Below are positions 19,271 through 28,882 of a stretch of 64,000 bases of DNA, piece after piece. The stretch covers positions 515,360-579,359 of the forward strand of contig NZ_WTYG01000002.1 of NCBI RefSeq assembly GCF_009828015.1, in the 5' to 3' direction. Source of the stretch: Qipengyuania citrea. GTDB lineage: Bacteria > Pseudomonadota > Alphaproteobacteria > Sphingomonadales > Sphingomonadaceae. The notes beneath the pieces are model-generated. The model saw only the letters and a list, made by a program, of their open reading frames with translations, searched no databases and was not told where the DNA came from. A program made the translations under genes and the position numbers. Position 1 is the first letter of the stretch. Each line of letters opens with the position of its first letter.

Positions 19271-20233
19271 TCAGCCGGTCTTGCCGGCCAGCTTGTCCGT
19301 GGCGCGGACGAGGCCATCGACGATGCCAGGTTCACCGGCGCTGTGACCGGCGTCGGGCACGATCCACAGGTCGGCTTCGGGCCAGGCCTTCTTGAGCGCC
19401 CATGCCGCGCCCGGCGGGGTGCAGATGTCGTGGCGGCCCTGAACGATGATCCCGGGTATTCCCGCCAGCGAATCCACGTTCCGCAGGAGCTCGCCTTCCT
19501 CGAGGAAGAAGTTCTCGAGGAAGAACTTGGCGCAGATGCGTGCAAACGGAACCGCCTTGGCCGGATCGCCGAAGCTTTCGAGCAGGTCTTCATTGGGCAG
19601 CAGTGTCGCGACATGCCCTTCCCACAGCGACCATTCGCGCGCCGCGGCAAGCCGGGTCGCCTCGTCCTCGCTGGTCAGGCGGTTGTAATAAGCGCGCACG
19701 AGATCGCCGCGCTCGGCTTCGGGAATGAGACCGGTGAACGCATCCCATTGCTCCGCCATGATCTCGCTCGCGCCATAATCGTAGAGCCACGACTTTTCCT
19801 GCTGCCGCGCGAGGAACACGCCGCGCAGCACCAGCTCGCTCACCCGGTCGGGATATTTCTGCGCATAGGCAAGCGCGAGCGTCGAACCCCAGCTGCCGCC
19901 GAACGCCTGCCACTTTTGGTGTCCGCACATCTCGCGCAAGCGCTCGATGTCCTCGACGATGCGCCATGTGTCATTGTGTTCTATTTCAGCAAAGGGCAGC
20001 GACTTGCCGCAACCGCGCTGGTCGAACAGCAACACGTCGTAGAGTTCAGGGTCCCACTGGCGGCGATGATCGGGAGCCATGCCCCCGCCGGGCCCGCCAT
20101 GCAGGAAAACCGCCGGCTTGGCGCCCGGTGTGCCCACGCGCTCGTAATACAGCGAATGGCCTTCGCCGACATCGAGCATGCCGGTCTCGTAGGGTTCGAT
20201 CTCCGGATAGAGCTTGCGGCGGGTATCGGTCAT
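19271..20233 (-). CDS. pip: proline iminopeptidase
   Basis: An alpha/beta hydrolase of 320 aa in peptidase family S33 that removes N-terminal proline from peptides. Signature segments: HGGPGGGMAPDHRR (oxyanion), DQRGCGKS, the nucleophile elbow GGSWGSTLALAYA, the acid in VQGRHDICTP and the catalytic His in DAGHSAGEPG. The ATG overlaps the stop of the preceding lipoprotein gene (ATGA). Its position inside the trp cluster, between trpE and trpG, is unexpected; the chemistry gives no obvious link to tryptophan synthesis. Confidence 0.93.
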   Translation of the reverse strand: MTDTRRKLYPEIEPYETGMLDVGEGHSLYYERVGTPGAKPAVFLHGGPGGGMAPDHRRQWDPELYDVLLFDQRGCGKSLPFAEIEHNDTWRIVEDIERLREMCGHQKWQAFGGSWGSTLALAYAQKYPDRVSELVLRGVFLARQQEKSWLYDYGASEIMAEQWDAFTGLIPEAERGDLVRAYYNRLTSEDEATRLAAAREWSLWEGHVATLLPNEDLLESFGDPAKAVPFARICAKFFLENFFLEEGELLRNVDSLAGIPGIIVQGRHDICTPPGAAWALKKAWPEADLWIVPDAGHSAGEPGIVDGLVRATDKLAGKTG

Positions 20234-21063
20234 TCGCTTGCTTTCTTTCTGACCACGAGGATCGGGCCGATGGCGGCACCGGTGTCGAGCCGGTCGGTCG
20301 CCGGATTCCACAGCAGCGACACGGTATCGACGAGGAACAGCGCGTTCTCGGCCTCGAGCTCGTTCTTGTAGAACCGGGCGAGCTTGCCGAAGGAAATCGG
20401 GGCGTTGGAGATCACGAAATGCGCGCGCCCTTCGCCATCGATGCCCACCGCATTGCGGATCTTGCGCGACGGGCCGTCATGGACGATCTGCGGATGGATC
20501 TTGCCGTCGACGATCAGCATCGGCCCCGACTGCGTGCCGAATTGCGGGCGCTCGGTGACATTGGCGAGGAACCAGTCGGTCTCGCGCACCTGCCAGTCGC
20601 CGCCGCTGCCGTAGAACACCCCGTTGGGTTTCATGTAGAAATTGCCCGAGCCCGATCCGGTGTCGAGTTCGCCCAATCGTTTGGAATCTTCCACGAAATA
20701 GCCCGCCGGGCGTTCGCCTTCGCCGAAAATCCCCGCGTTCATCGCGAAGGCGATGGTGTCGCCGTCATTGGCATCGGCATATCTGGCGAGGCTGCCGTAG
20801 CGCGATCCGCCCCGGTCGAGCGCAGTCGAGATCTGGTGCCGTTCGGGCACCGCGAGGCAGTGCGTCAGCGGCGTATCTTCGAAAATGATCGAGCGGCAGG
20901 CGCTTTCGACCTGGCTCGCCAGCGTCGCCGCCGGAGTGGGCGTGTCGCCGGCTGCATCCTGCGGCTGTCCGTCGATCCGCGCGCGGGCCACCGGTTCGCC
21001 CTCGGGCTGGGCTTCGCATGCAGTCAGCGCGAGCAGCGCCAGCGCGGCAAGTGTCGTTCTCAT
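20230..21063 (-). CDS. phosphodiester glycosidase family lipoprotein
   Basis: A 277-aa exported protein. The start MRTTLAALALLALTAC gives a lipoprotein signal peptide with lipobox LTAC, and that ATG overlaps the trpE stop (ATGA). The mature part shows features of the phosphodiester glycosidase (NAGPA/DUF2233) family: AFAMNAGIFGEG, NGVFYG, SGPMLIVDGKI and KIRNAVGI. Members cleave phosphodiester-linked sugars or occur in envelope polysaccharide metabolism; the substrate here is unknown. Coupled translation with trpE and pip puts it inside the trp transcription unit. Confidence 0.82.
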   Translation of the reverse strand: MRTTLAALALLALTACEAQPEGEPVARARIDGQPQDAAGDTPTPAATLASQVESACRSIIFEDTPLTHCLAVPERHQISTALDRGGSRYGSLARYADANDGDTIAFAMNAGIFGEGERPAGYFVEDSKRLGELDTGSGSGNFYMKPNGVFYGSGGDWQVRETDWFLANVTERPQFGTQSGPMLIVDGKIHPQIVHDGPSRKIRNAVGIDGEGRAHFVISNAPISFGKLARFYKNELEAENALFLVDTVSLLWNPATDRLDTGAAIGPILVVRKKASE

Positions 21064-22559
21064 TGGCCGAATCCGGGTTCCTTCGCGAGGCGGACGGCTT
21101 CCTTCGCCGCAGCGAGCAGGGCGCCCGCTTTCGCTTCGCATTCTCTCTGCTCATACGCGGGTTCGCTATCGGCGACTATCCCCGCGCCGGCCTGCACATG
21201 CATGGTTCCGTCCTTCACCACCGCAGTGCGCAGCACGATGCAGCTGTCGACCGAACCATCGGGCGCGAAATAGCCCACGCCGCCGGCATAGGGGCCGCGC
21301 GTCGCCGGCTCGAGTTCCGCGATGATCTCGCAGGCGCGCACCTTGGGCGCACCGCTGACCGTGCCCGCGGGGAAGCCGGCGAACAGCGCATCGATCGCGT
21401 CTTTCGCCGGATCGAGCTGGCCGGTCACATTGCTGACGATATGCATCACGTGGCTGTAGCGTTCGACCATGAAACTGTCGGTGACGGTCACGCTGCCCGA
21501 TTGTGCCACGCGTCCGACATCGTTGCGGCCCAGGTCGAGCAACATGAGGTGTTCGGCGCGTTCCTTCGGGTCGGCCAGCAGCGAGCGTTCGGCGTCGCGA
21601 TCCTCTGCCTGCGTCGCGCCGCGCGGGCGAGTGCCGGCGATGGGCCGGATGGTCACTTCGCCTTCGCGCACGCGGACCAGGATTTCCGGGCTCGACCCCA
21701 CGATCGCAAACCCGGGCATGTCGAGGAAATAGAGGAAGGGTGAGGGATTGACCCGTCTGAGCGCGCGGTAAAGCGCCATCGGCGGCAGTTCGAACGGGGT
21801 GGCGAAGCGCTGTGACAGCACGACCTGGAAGATGTCGCCGGCCTCGATATAGTCCTTCGCACGCAGCACCATCGCCTCGTAGTCCGCGGCGGGCATCGTC
21901 GGCGTCAGAGCGGGTTCGGGATGATCGGCGGCGCGTGTTTCCGACGGGATCGCCGGCCGGGCGAGCCTGCGCAGCACCTCGTCGATGCGTTCGCCCGAAC
22001 GTTCGATCGAACCGCCCGACCATACCGGGGCGATGCAAAACAGCGCGTCGCTGAGCCGGTCGAACACCAGCAGCACGGTCGGCCGCACGAACAGCATGTC
22101 GGGTACGTCAAGCGCACCCTGCGGCGGGCGCGGGAGTTTTTCGACCAGCCCGATGGTCTCATAACCGAAATGCCCGACGAGGCAGGCGAGGGCGGGAGGC
22201 AGTTCGCCGGGAACAGCACAATGGCAGCTTTCAACCAGTGCGCGCAAGCTGTCGAGCGTGCCGGCATCGCACGCCTCGAAAGCCTCGCGGTCGTGTTGCC
22301 AGCGACGGTTTATCGCCGCGCTGTCGCCCGTTGCGCGAAACACCAGATCGGGATCGAGCCCGATGAGGCTGTAACGGCCGCGGACTTCGCCGCCCTCGAC
22401 CGATTCGAGCAGGAAGTCGCCGCGCCCTTCCTCGAACAGTTTGAGCGCCGCGCCGACAGGGGTTTCGGTATCGGCCACGATTTCGCGCCAGATCAGCGAG
22501 GGAGTGCCCTGCGCCAGTGCGGTGCGCGCCCGGTCGACGCCTTTCAGGCCGTTATCCAA
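21060..22559 (-). CDS. trpE: anthranilate synthase component I
   Basis: TrpE converts chorismate to anthranilate. I choose TTG at 22559 (499 aa): it follows GAGG at a 5-base distance, lies just past the ppiD stop and gives the family-like N-terminus GVDRARTALAQGTPSLIWRE; an ATG at 22613 would add 18 residues coded within ppiD. Visible are the feedback-site LLESVEGGEVRGRYS, the chorismate-binding SPEILVRV, PIAGTRPRGAT, LLDLGRNDVGRV and the C-terminal GGVGYFAPDGSVDSCI. It is followed by a lipoprotein gene and pip before trpG, an interrupted trp order. Confidence 0.93.
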   Translation of the reverse strand: MDNGLKGVDRARTALAQGTPSLIWREIVADTETPVGAALKLFEEGRGDFLLESVEGGEVRGRYSLIGLDPDLVFRATGDSAAINRRWQHDREAFEACDAGTLDSLRALVESCHCAVPGELPPALACLVGHFGYETIGLVEKLPRPPQGALDVPDMLFVRPTVLLVFDRLSDALFCIAPVWSGGSIERSGERIDEVLRRLARPAIPSETRAADHPEPALTPTMPAADYEAMVLRAKDYIEAGDIFQVVLSQRFATPFELPPMALYRALRRVNPSPFLYFLDMPGFAIVGSSPEILVRVREGEVTIRPIAGTRPRGATQAEDRDAERSLLADPKERAEHLMLLDLGRNDVGRVAQSGSVTVTDSFMVERYSHVMHIVSNVTGQLDPAKDAIDALFAGFPAGTVSGAPKVRACEIIAELEPATRGPYAGGVGYFAPDGSVDSCIVLRTAVVKDGTMHVQAGAGIVADSEPAYEQRECEAKAGALLAAAKEAVRLAKEPGFGQ

Positions 22560-22566
22560 CTGGACC

Positions 22567-24501
22567 TCAGTTGCCGGAGAGCTGGGCACGCACGGCTTCG
22601 ATCGCCGTGGCATTGCGCGAGACGCCCAGTTCTTCGCGCATCGCGCGGCTGAACTGTTCGGCGTATTCTTCGCCCAGCAACGGACCCATCTGGCGGGTGG
22701 CCTGCGCGATCAGGGGATCGTCGCCGGCGATCTCGCCCATGGTGATATCATCGACATCGACCACGAAGAAACCGGCATTGTTGCCCGCTTCGAGCCGCTT
22801 CGTCGTTCCCTCGGCCATGCTGAACAGCAGGGCGATCGGGGGCGGGATGCGCTGTTCGCGCTGGCGCGCGAGATCTTCGCGGGTCATGTCGACGCTCTGC
22901 GCGGGGGGAACGCGGCGCTCCTCCTCGGCGAGCGCGGCGGCCATCGTCTTGCCCGACCGCACGCGTGCGATCACCCGGTCGGCCGCGGCCTGCGCGGCTT
23001 TCATGCCCTCGGTAGCACGCCAGCGCGCTTCGACCGCATCGGCGATCTGTGCATAGGGGGCGACGGCAGCGGGCGTGATATCGTCCACTTCGTAAACCAG
23101 ATAGGTCTGCCCGCTCTCGATCGGGGCGATCTCGGGTTCTTCGACTTCCATCTGGAACAGCGTGGCAAGGGCGGGCTGGAGCACCTCGGGCACCGTGCCG
23201 CGGGGCTCGTCGAACAGCTGGCCATTGGCGAGAACCGGGCCGACCGTTTCCAGCTCGAGACCCAGTTCTTCGCCCACTTCGCTGAGCGTGGCGCCGTTTC
23301 CGAGCTGCTCTTCGATCTCGCTTGCGAGATCGGCCAGGCCGCGCACCCGCTTTTCCGCGCGCAGCGTATCGGTGATATCGCCGCGCACCTGGCTCAGCGA
23401 GCGGGCAGGAGTGGTTTCGACCGCGTCGATCCGCGCGACATGCCAGCCCAGCGGGCTGCGCGCGGGCGTGGTCATCGCGCCGCGTTCGGTGGAGAAATAG
23501 GCTGCGGCGACCGCAGGCGACGCCTGGCTCGCGAGACCTTCGCGAACGACATCGACCACGGGCGAAGCGCGCAGTCCCGCCTCGCGGGCGACCTGTTCGA
23601 ACGACGCGCCACCGGCAACGCGGTCACGGATCGACTTGGCGGCGGCTTCTGTCGGTACGATCAGCTGGGTGACGTCGCGGGTTTCAGCAGCGGCGTATTG
23701 TTCGGCATCGCGTTCATAGCGCGCGGCGATTTCGGCATCGGTCGGTTCCGCCCTGTCGCCCAGTGCTGCCGCGTCGAAGGTGGCATAGCGGATCGTCCGG
23801 CGTTCCGGCCGTACGAACGCATCACGGTTCGCATCGTAATAGGCGCGCAAGACCTTGGGGTCGGCTGCGCCGCTCGGGGCGTATGTCGCTGCGGGGAGCA
23901 ACGCGATCGAACCTTCGCGCCGTTCCTTGAACAATTGCGCATAACGGTACGCAAACTTGTCGGGCACGGTCGCTCCGAAGCTCGCGGGAAGCAGCATCTG
24001 CTGCGACAGCAGGCCGATCCCCAAGTCCTCGCGCACGTCGGCATCGCTCAGCCGCTGCAGGGCCAGCGCCTGACGATAGGTATCCTCGCTGAAATTGCCG
24101 TCTGGGCCGCGGAACGCGGGAATCATCCGGATTTCGCTGTTGACCAGATTGTCGCCCGCCCGGAGCCCGTAGCGCTGGGCATACTCCTTCAGCGCGGCGC
24201 GGCTGATCAGCGCTTCGAGCGCGGAATCGAGCCCCCCACCGCGCAGGAAGGCCTGCATGGTGGCCGTAGGCTGGTCCTGCCGCACCCGGTCGAGCCCGTT
24301 GTTCGCGCCCTGGATCAGATCCGCAGTGGATATCTTTTCATCCCCGACGACAGCCACGCGGTCACCGCCCGCGATGCCGCCGAAAGTCCCGGTGGACGAA
24401 ACATCCGCGCTGGCGAACGCCAGGGCGATCAGACCGAGGAAGGCGAGCGCGATTGCCAGCCCGAGCTTGGTCTTGAAGAAATTGCGGAAGAATTGGAACA
24501 T
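22567..24501 (-). CDS. ppiD: PpiD/SurA-type periplasmic peptidyl-prolyl isomerase
   Basis: A 644-aa chaperone anchored in the inner membrane by one N-terminal helix (about residues 13-31) with the bulk in the periplasm. A SurA-N-like region spans about 45-240, and a parvulin-type domain (about 265-365) contains LIVPTEAAAKSIRDRV and SPLGWHVARI. A second, degenerate rotamase-like part follows. PpiD proteins assist folding of outer-membrane proteins leaving the Sec channel. It overlaps or abuts trpE, so the trp genes may be read from the ppiD promoter; tpiA diverges upstream. Confidence 0.88.
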   Translation of the reverse strand: MFQFFRNFFKTKLGLAIALAFLGLIALAFASADVSSTGTFGGIAGGDRVAVVGDEKISTADLIQGANNGLDRVRQDQPTATMQAFLRGGGLDSALEALISRAALKEYAQRYGLRAGDNLVNSEIRMIPAFRGPDGNFSEDTYRQALALQRLSDADVREDLGIGLLSQQMLLPASFGATVPDKFAYRYAQLFKERREGSIALLPAATYAPSGAADPKVLRAYYDANRDAFVRPERRTIRYATFDAAALGDRAEPTDAEIAARYERDAEQYAAAETRDVTQLIVPTEAAAKSIRDRVAGGASFEQVAREAGLRASPVVDVVREGLASQASPAVAAAYFSTERGAMTTPARSPLGWHVARIDAVETTPARSLSQVRGDITDTLRAEKRVRGLADLASEIEEQLGNGATLSEVGEELGLELETVGPVLANGQLFDEPRGTVPEVLQPALATLFQMEVEEPEIAPIESGQTYLVYEVDDITPAAVAPYAQIADAVEARWRATEGMKAAQAAADRVIARVRSGKTMAAALAEEERRVPPAQSVDMTREDLARQREQRIPPPIALLFSMAEGTTKRLEAGNNAGFFVVDVDDITMGEIAGDDPLIAQATRQMGPLLGEEYAEQFSRAMREELGVSRNATAIEAVRAQLSGN

Positions 24502-24697
24502 GATAGACGGACGATCCGGTTGGATGGCTGCTGTTGTTCAGGCGGAGCCTGGATGGGTTGGGGCGCTTTATCCCCCCTGCGACCTCGCGGCAACAGGTTG
24601 CAAAGGGTTTTGACGCGGGAAGAAACCTTGTCTAGCGGAGCGCATTCCAAGCCCCATATAGCGGGCCACACATTTCAATAAATCGCAGGACCAAGAC

Positions 24698-25459
24698 ATG
24701 GCCGAACGGCCCTACATCGTCGGAAACTGGAAAATGAACGGCACGCGCGCCATGCTTTCCGAAGCACGCGCGATCGATCGTGCCGCGCAGCGTTACATGA
24801 AGGTCGAGGTCGCCGTGGCGCCTCCCTACACGCTGATTCACGCAGTCCATAAGGAAGCCGAACAGATCGGCGTCGGCGCGCAGGATTGCCACCCGGGCGC
24901 GGAAGGTGCGCATACCGGGGACATCAATTCCTCCATGGTTGCCGATGCAGGCGCGAAGTTCGTGATCCTGGGCCACAGCGAACGGCGCCAGGGCCACGGC
25001 GAAAGCAACGAACTGATCAACGCCAAGATCGAATCGGCCATCGAGTCGGGCCTGCGCATCATCCTCTGCTGCGGCGAACCGCTCGATACGCGTGACGCGG
25101 GCAAGGCCGAAGAATACGTGCTGGCCCAGATCAAGGCCGCTCTGACGGTGGTCGAAGATCCCGCCGAACGCCTGACGATCGCTTACGAACCGATCTGGGC
25201 GATCGGTACCGGGCGCACCGCAACCGGCGAGGATATCGCAGCCATGCACGGGGCTATCCGCCGGCTGCTCGACGAAACCTATGGCGAAGAGGAATCCGCC
25301 AAGGTCCGCATCCTCTATGGCGGTTCGGTGAAGCCCGACAATGCGCGCGAGATCCTCGCGACCCCCGATGTGGGCGGCGCGCTGGTCGGCGGTGCCAGCC
25401 TGTCGGCGGAAAGCTTCCTCGGGATCGTGGTCGGCGCCTCTGAAGCCGAAGAGGCCTGA
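24698..25459 (+). CDS. tpiA: triosephosphate isomerase
   Basis: TpiA (253 aa) interconverts dihydroxyacetone phosphate and glyceraldehyde 3-phosphate. Catalytic residues are in NWKMNG (Lys), LGHSERR (His) and YEPIWAIGTG (Glu, flexible loop 6 start), with the phosphate-binding ILYGGSVKPDN and GALVGGASL. The 196-bp divergent spacer to ppiD holds a possible promoter (TTGACG at 24610 and TAGCGG at 24633, 17-bp spacing), which I rate as weak. Followed by secG and pyrG, a common alphaproteobacterial order. Confidence 0.96.
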   Translation: MAERPYIVGNWKMNGTRAMLSEARAIDRAAQRYMKVEVAVAPPYTLIHAVHKEAEQIGVGAQDCHPGAEGAHTGDINSSMVADAGAKFVILGHSERRQGHGESNELINAKIESAIESGLRIILCCGEPLDTRDAGKAEEYVLAQIKAALTVVEDPAERLTIAYEPIWAIGTGRTATGEDIAAMHGAIRRLLDETYGEEESAKVRILYGGSVKPDNAREILATPDVGGALVGGASLSAESFLGIVVGASEAEEA

Positions 25460-25538
25460 TCGCACCCGACCTTGCCGTTTGCCGCCGGCGCGCCTAGATG
25501 CGCGTGAGCTCCGCTAAAGCCTTTCCAAGAGTATTCGC

Positions 25539-25910
25539 ATGTTCCTGTTCCTAACCGTCGTCCAGGCGATCATCGCAGCCGCGCTTGTCGGCGTCATCCT
25601 GATGCAGCGCTCCGAAGGCGGTGGGCTTGGCATCGGTGGCAGCCCGTCGGGCATGCTCAGCGCGCGCGGAGCCGCGGATTTCCTGACCCGTTCGACCAAA
25701 TGGCTCGCGGTGCTGTTCGTCGTCCTGTCGATCGCGCTGGCTGCAGTCGCAGTCGAGACGACCGGCAGCGACGCCATCGAATCGACGCTCGATCGCACGG
25801 TTGCACCGGCGGATCCGCTGGGTGCGGCCACGACCGGCGAAGCCGCTCCTGCCGCCGATCCCCTGAGCGCTCCTGCGGACGGCGATCCGCTGTCCGGCGC
25901 GACCGAATAA
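25539..25910 (+). CDS. secG: preprotein translocase subunit SecG
   Basis: A 123-aa membrane protein and non-essential partner of SecYE. Two membrane helices (about residues 3-22 and 55-75) flank the conserved loop LMQRSEGGGLGIGGSPSGMLSARG. The C-terminal 50 residues are an Ala/Asp/Pro-rich tail of low complexity, common in alphaproteobacterial SecG. It lies 79 bases after tpiA. Confidence 0.92.
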   Translation: MFLFLTVVQAIIAAALVGVILMQRSEGGGLGIGGSPSGMLSARGAADFLTRSTKWLAVLFVVLSIALAAVAVETTGSDAIESTLDRTVAPADPLGAATTGEAAPAADPLSAPADGDPLSGATE

Positions 25911-25927
25911 TCTCCATTCCATCGCAG

Positions 25928-25999
25928 AGCTGTGGATTGCGCCGTGCGAATGGCGCGATCCATGTGCGTTTGCGCTTGCCCCGACTCAATCCCACAGCT
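25928..25999 (+). repeat. nested inverted repeats between secG and pyrG
   Basis: AGCTGTGG (25928-25935) pairs with CCACAGCT (25992-25999), extended by ATTG/CAAT with one unpaired base. Inside, GCGCC and GGCGC form a second short stem around GTGCGAAT. The structure would end 15 bases before the pyrG ATG. There is no T run, so a terminator role for secG or a leader role for pyrG are both open. Confidence 0.45.
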
Positions 26000-26002
26000 T
26001 AA

Positions 26003-27649
<1,647 letters not shown>

Positions 27650-27654
27650 TCCAG

Positions 27655-27674
27655 CGCCGAGATGGCGGCATTTT
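27655..27674 (+). terminator. weak terminator-like hairpin after pyrG
   Basis: CGCC-GAGAT-GGCG forms a short stem right after the pyrG stop and is followed by GCATTTTAA. The stem is only 4-5 bp, so the call is tentative. Confidence 0.35.
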
Positions 27675-27720
27675 AAGCCTCTGATTTCGTTGGAGGCGTC
27701 GAAATTACGCTTGTAGCTAT

Positions 27721-27738
27721 GCGACAAAATGATGTCGC
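27721..27738. repeat. perfect 6-bp palindrome, possible operator
   Basis: GCGACA and TGTCGC are separated by six AT-rich bases (AAATGA). The symmetry and spacing are like a repressor operator, and it stands about 33 bases before the candidate structured RNA. No T run follows, so it is less likely a terminator. No partner regulator can be named. Confidence 0.35.
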
Positions 27739-27771
27739 GGGCACGAGACCGGTTTATCTTTTGTTATGTTT

Positions 27772-27941
27772 GGGCCAGAATACGGCTGTTCCACACCTCT
27801 GGTGTGGGCGCATGGAGACACATGCTTTGCCAGCACGAGGCGGGGCTTGCTTCGAAGCCGGTTGTCTTCTGCGACCCGGACGGCCGATTTCGGGGTTTGG
27901 CGGCGTTCAACGTCGCGGGGGCGGAACCTGGTTCCGCCCCC
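27772..27941 (+). ncRNA. candidate structured non-coding RNA with terminator hairpin
   Basis: This 324-bp gap between pyrG and hsp20 holds no convincing gene. The plus strand can fold into a branched RNA: GGG/CAGAA (27772-27780) pairs with TTCTG/CCC (27867-27877) and encloses three hairpins: CCACACC-TCT-GGTGTGG (27791-27807), GCATG-GAGACA-CATGC (27810-27825) and GGCTT-GCTTCG-AAGCC (27844-27859). Downstream an 11-bp GC stem with a 3-base loop (27917-27941) is followed by TATTCATTT, like an intrinsic terminator. It does not resemble tmRNA, SRP RNA, RNase P or 6S RNA to my eye. Short reading frames of 78 and 83 codons cross it but have no clear ribosome site. Confidence 0.35.
27917..27941. terminator. 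strong hairpin downstream of hsp20 / end of candidate RNA
   Basis: A perfect 11-bp stem (27917-27927 with 27931-27941) with loop CTG. On the plus strand it is followed by a mixed T-rich stretch, on the minus strand by no T run. It lies 33 bases past the hsp20 stop and at the end of the candidate RNA, so it can terminate from either side. Confidence 0.6.
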
Positions 27942-27973
27942 TATTCATTTCACCAGTGCAGGTGAAGGCGGGA

Positions 27974-28453
27974 TCAGGCCGCCTTGGTCGTGTCGCCGTC
28001 GCGCTCGTCGTCTTTGACGACTTCGAGCGGCTGCGTTTCGCCGATGGCGATCTTCTTCGGCTTCATCGCATCGGGCACTTCGCGCACGAGATCGATGACC
28101 AACAGGCCATCGGCCAGGTCGGCATGGGCCACGCGGACATAGTCGGCCAGTTCGAAACGGCGTTCGAATCCGCGGTTGGCGATCCCGATATGCAGCATTT
28201 CGCCGTCGTTGAGTTCGTCGCGCTTCTTGCCGGTCACGACGAGCAGGTTCTGCTGCGCAACGATATCGAGATCCGGCTTGCGGAAGCCCGCGACCGCCAG
28301 CGTGATGCGATATTCGTCATCGCCGCGGCGTTCGATGTTGAAGGGGGGGTAATTGTCGCCGCCGGCATTGCGAGCCTGACGTTCCATCAGGTCGAACACA
28401 CGGTCGAAGCCCACGGTGGAGCGGCGGAAAGGCGTAAGGTCCATACGGTTCAT
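27974..28453 (-). CDS. Hsp20/IbpA-type small heat-shock protein
   Basis: A 159-aa holdase chaperone of the alpha-crystallin family. The conserved alpha-crystallin domain covers about residues 35-130 (PPFNIERRGDDEYRITLAVAG, then ADLADGLLVIDL), and a C-terminal IAI motif (KKIAIGE) used for oligomer assembly follows, with a charged tail. The start MNRMDLTPFRRS is typical of the alphaproteobacterial class A IbpA proteins. Upstream are an RpoH-type promoter and a ROSE-like leader, so both transcription and translation should respond to heat. Confidence 0.94.
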   Translation of the reverse strand: MNRMDLTPFRRSTVGFDRVFDLMERQARNAGGDNYPPFNIERRGDDEYRITLAVAGFRKPDLDIVAQQNLLVVTGKKRDELNDGEMLHIGIANRGFERRFELADYVRVAHADLADGLLVIDLVREVPDAMKPKKIAIGETQPLEVVKDDERDGDTTKAA

Positions 28454-28536
28454 CGAAACAAATCCTCTTGTGAGCGATTCTATGATGGCGGGGCCCGGTA
28501 TCGGCGCCCCGTCGCCGCCACGAACACCGTGACGGT
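28454..28536 (-). promoter_or_regulatory. ROSE-like RNA thermometer in the hsp20 leader
   Basis: The roughly 83-base leader (RNA sense, minus strand) can form three hairpins. The last one masks the ribosome site: AATCGCT (28479-28473) pairs with AGGATTT (28466-28460) across a 6-base loop, with the G of TCGCT bulged. That UYGCU/AGGA pairing with a bulged G is the hallmark of ROSE elements. AGGA lies 9 bases from the ATG. Upstream are CGGGGC/GCCCCG and a CCGT-CACG/CGTG-ACGG stem, matching the multi-hairpin ROSE layout. ROSE elements are known to control small heat-shock genes in alpha- and gammaproteobacteria. Confidence 0.75.
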
Positions 28537-28543
28537 ATTTTCG

Positions 28544-28571
28544 AGATAGGCGCGTCCTTTGCGCTTTCAAG
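28544..28571 (-). promoter_or_regulatory. RpoH (sigma-32) type promoter of hsp20
   Basis: On the minus strand CTTG (28571-28568), 17 bases, then CCTATCT (28550-28544). This fits the alphaproteobacterial RpoH consensus CTTG-N17/18-CYTATNT. Transcription would begin near 28536, giving the leader described as ROSE-like. Confidence 0.75.
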
Positions 28572-28618
28572 ACTTCTTGTCGCGCGCTAGTTTCGCCGCG
28601 GAAAACAAGGGAATATCA

Positions 28619-28882
28619 ATGAGCCACCACCCGGTCGACATTTACACCAAATTCGGTTGCGGATTCTGCGTCCGAGCCAAGCGCCTGCTCGACGAGAAGG
28701 GCGTGGACTATAGCGAACACGACATCACGATGGGCGGGCCGAAGCGCGAAGAGATGCTGGAACGCGCGCCTACCGCGCGGACCGTGCCGCAGATCTTCAT
28801 CGGCGATACGCATGTCGGCGGTTCGGACGAACTCGCCGCGCTCGAGCGCGAAGGCAAGCTCGACGCGTTGCTGGCGGGCTGA
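28619..28882 (+). CDS. grxC: glutaredoxin 3
   Basis: An 87-aa thioredoxin-fold protein that reduces disulfides with glutathione. The active site is CGFC (residues 14-17; usual form CPYC), with the cis-Pro TVPQIFIG and the GSH-binding GGSDELAAL. Proline of the classic motif is replaced by Gly, a variant seen in alphaproteobacteria. It ends exactly where the nitrilase-family gene begins (no gap), so both are cotranscribed with the DUF1178 gene. Confidence 0.93.
   Translation: MSHHPVDIYTKFGCGFCVRAKRLLDEKGVDYSEHDITMGGPKREEMLERAPTARTVPQIFIGDTHVGGSDELAALEREGKLDALLAG

Noticed and set aside
22441-24681. 746-codon plus-strand frame opposite ppiD
   Set aside because: ppiD has a membrane anchor and parvulin features; the opposite frame has no family resemblance.
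27729-28017. Plus-strand frames of 78 and 83 codons between pyrG and hsp20
   Set aside because: No ribosome site, no signal or domain, and they run across perfect hairpins including a terminator; an RNA explanation is preferred, though translation cannot be excluded.
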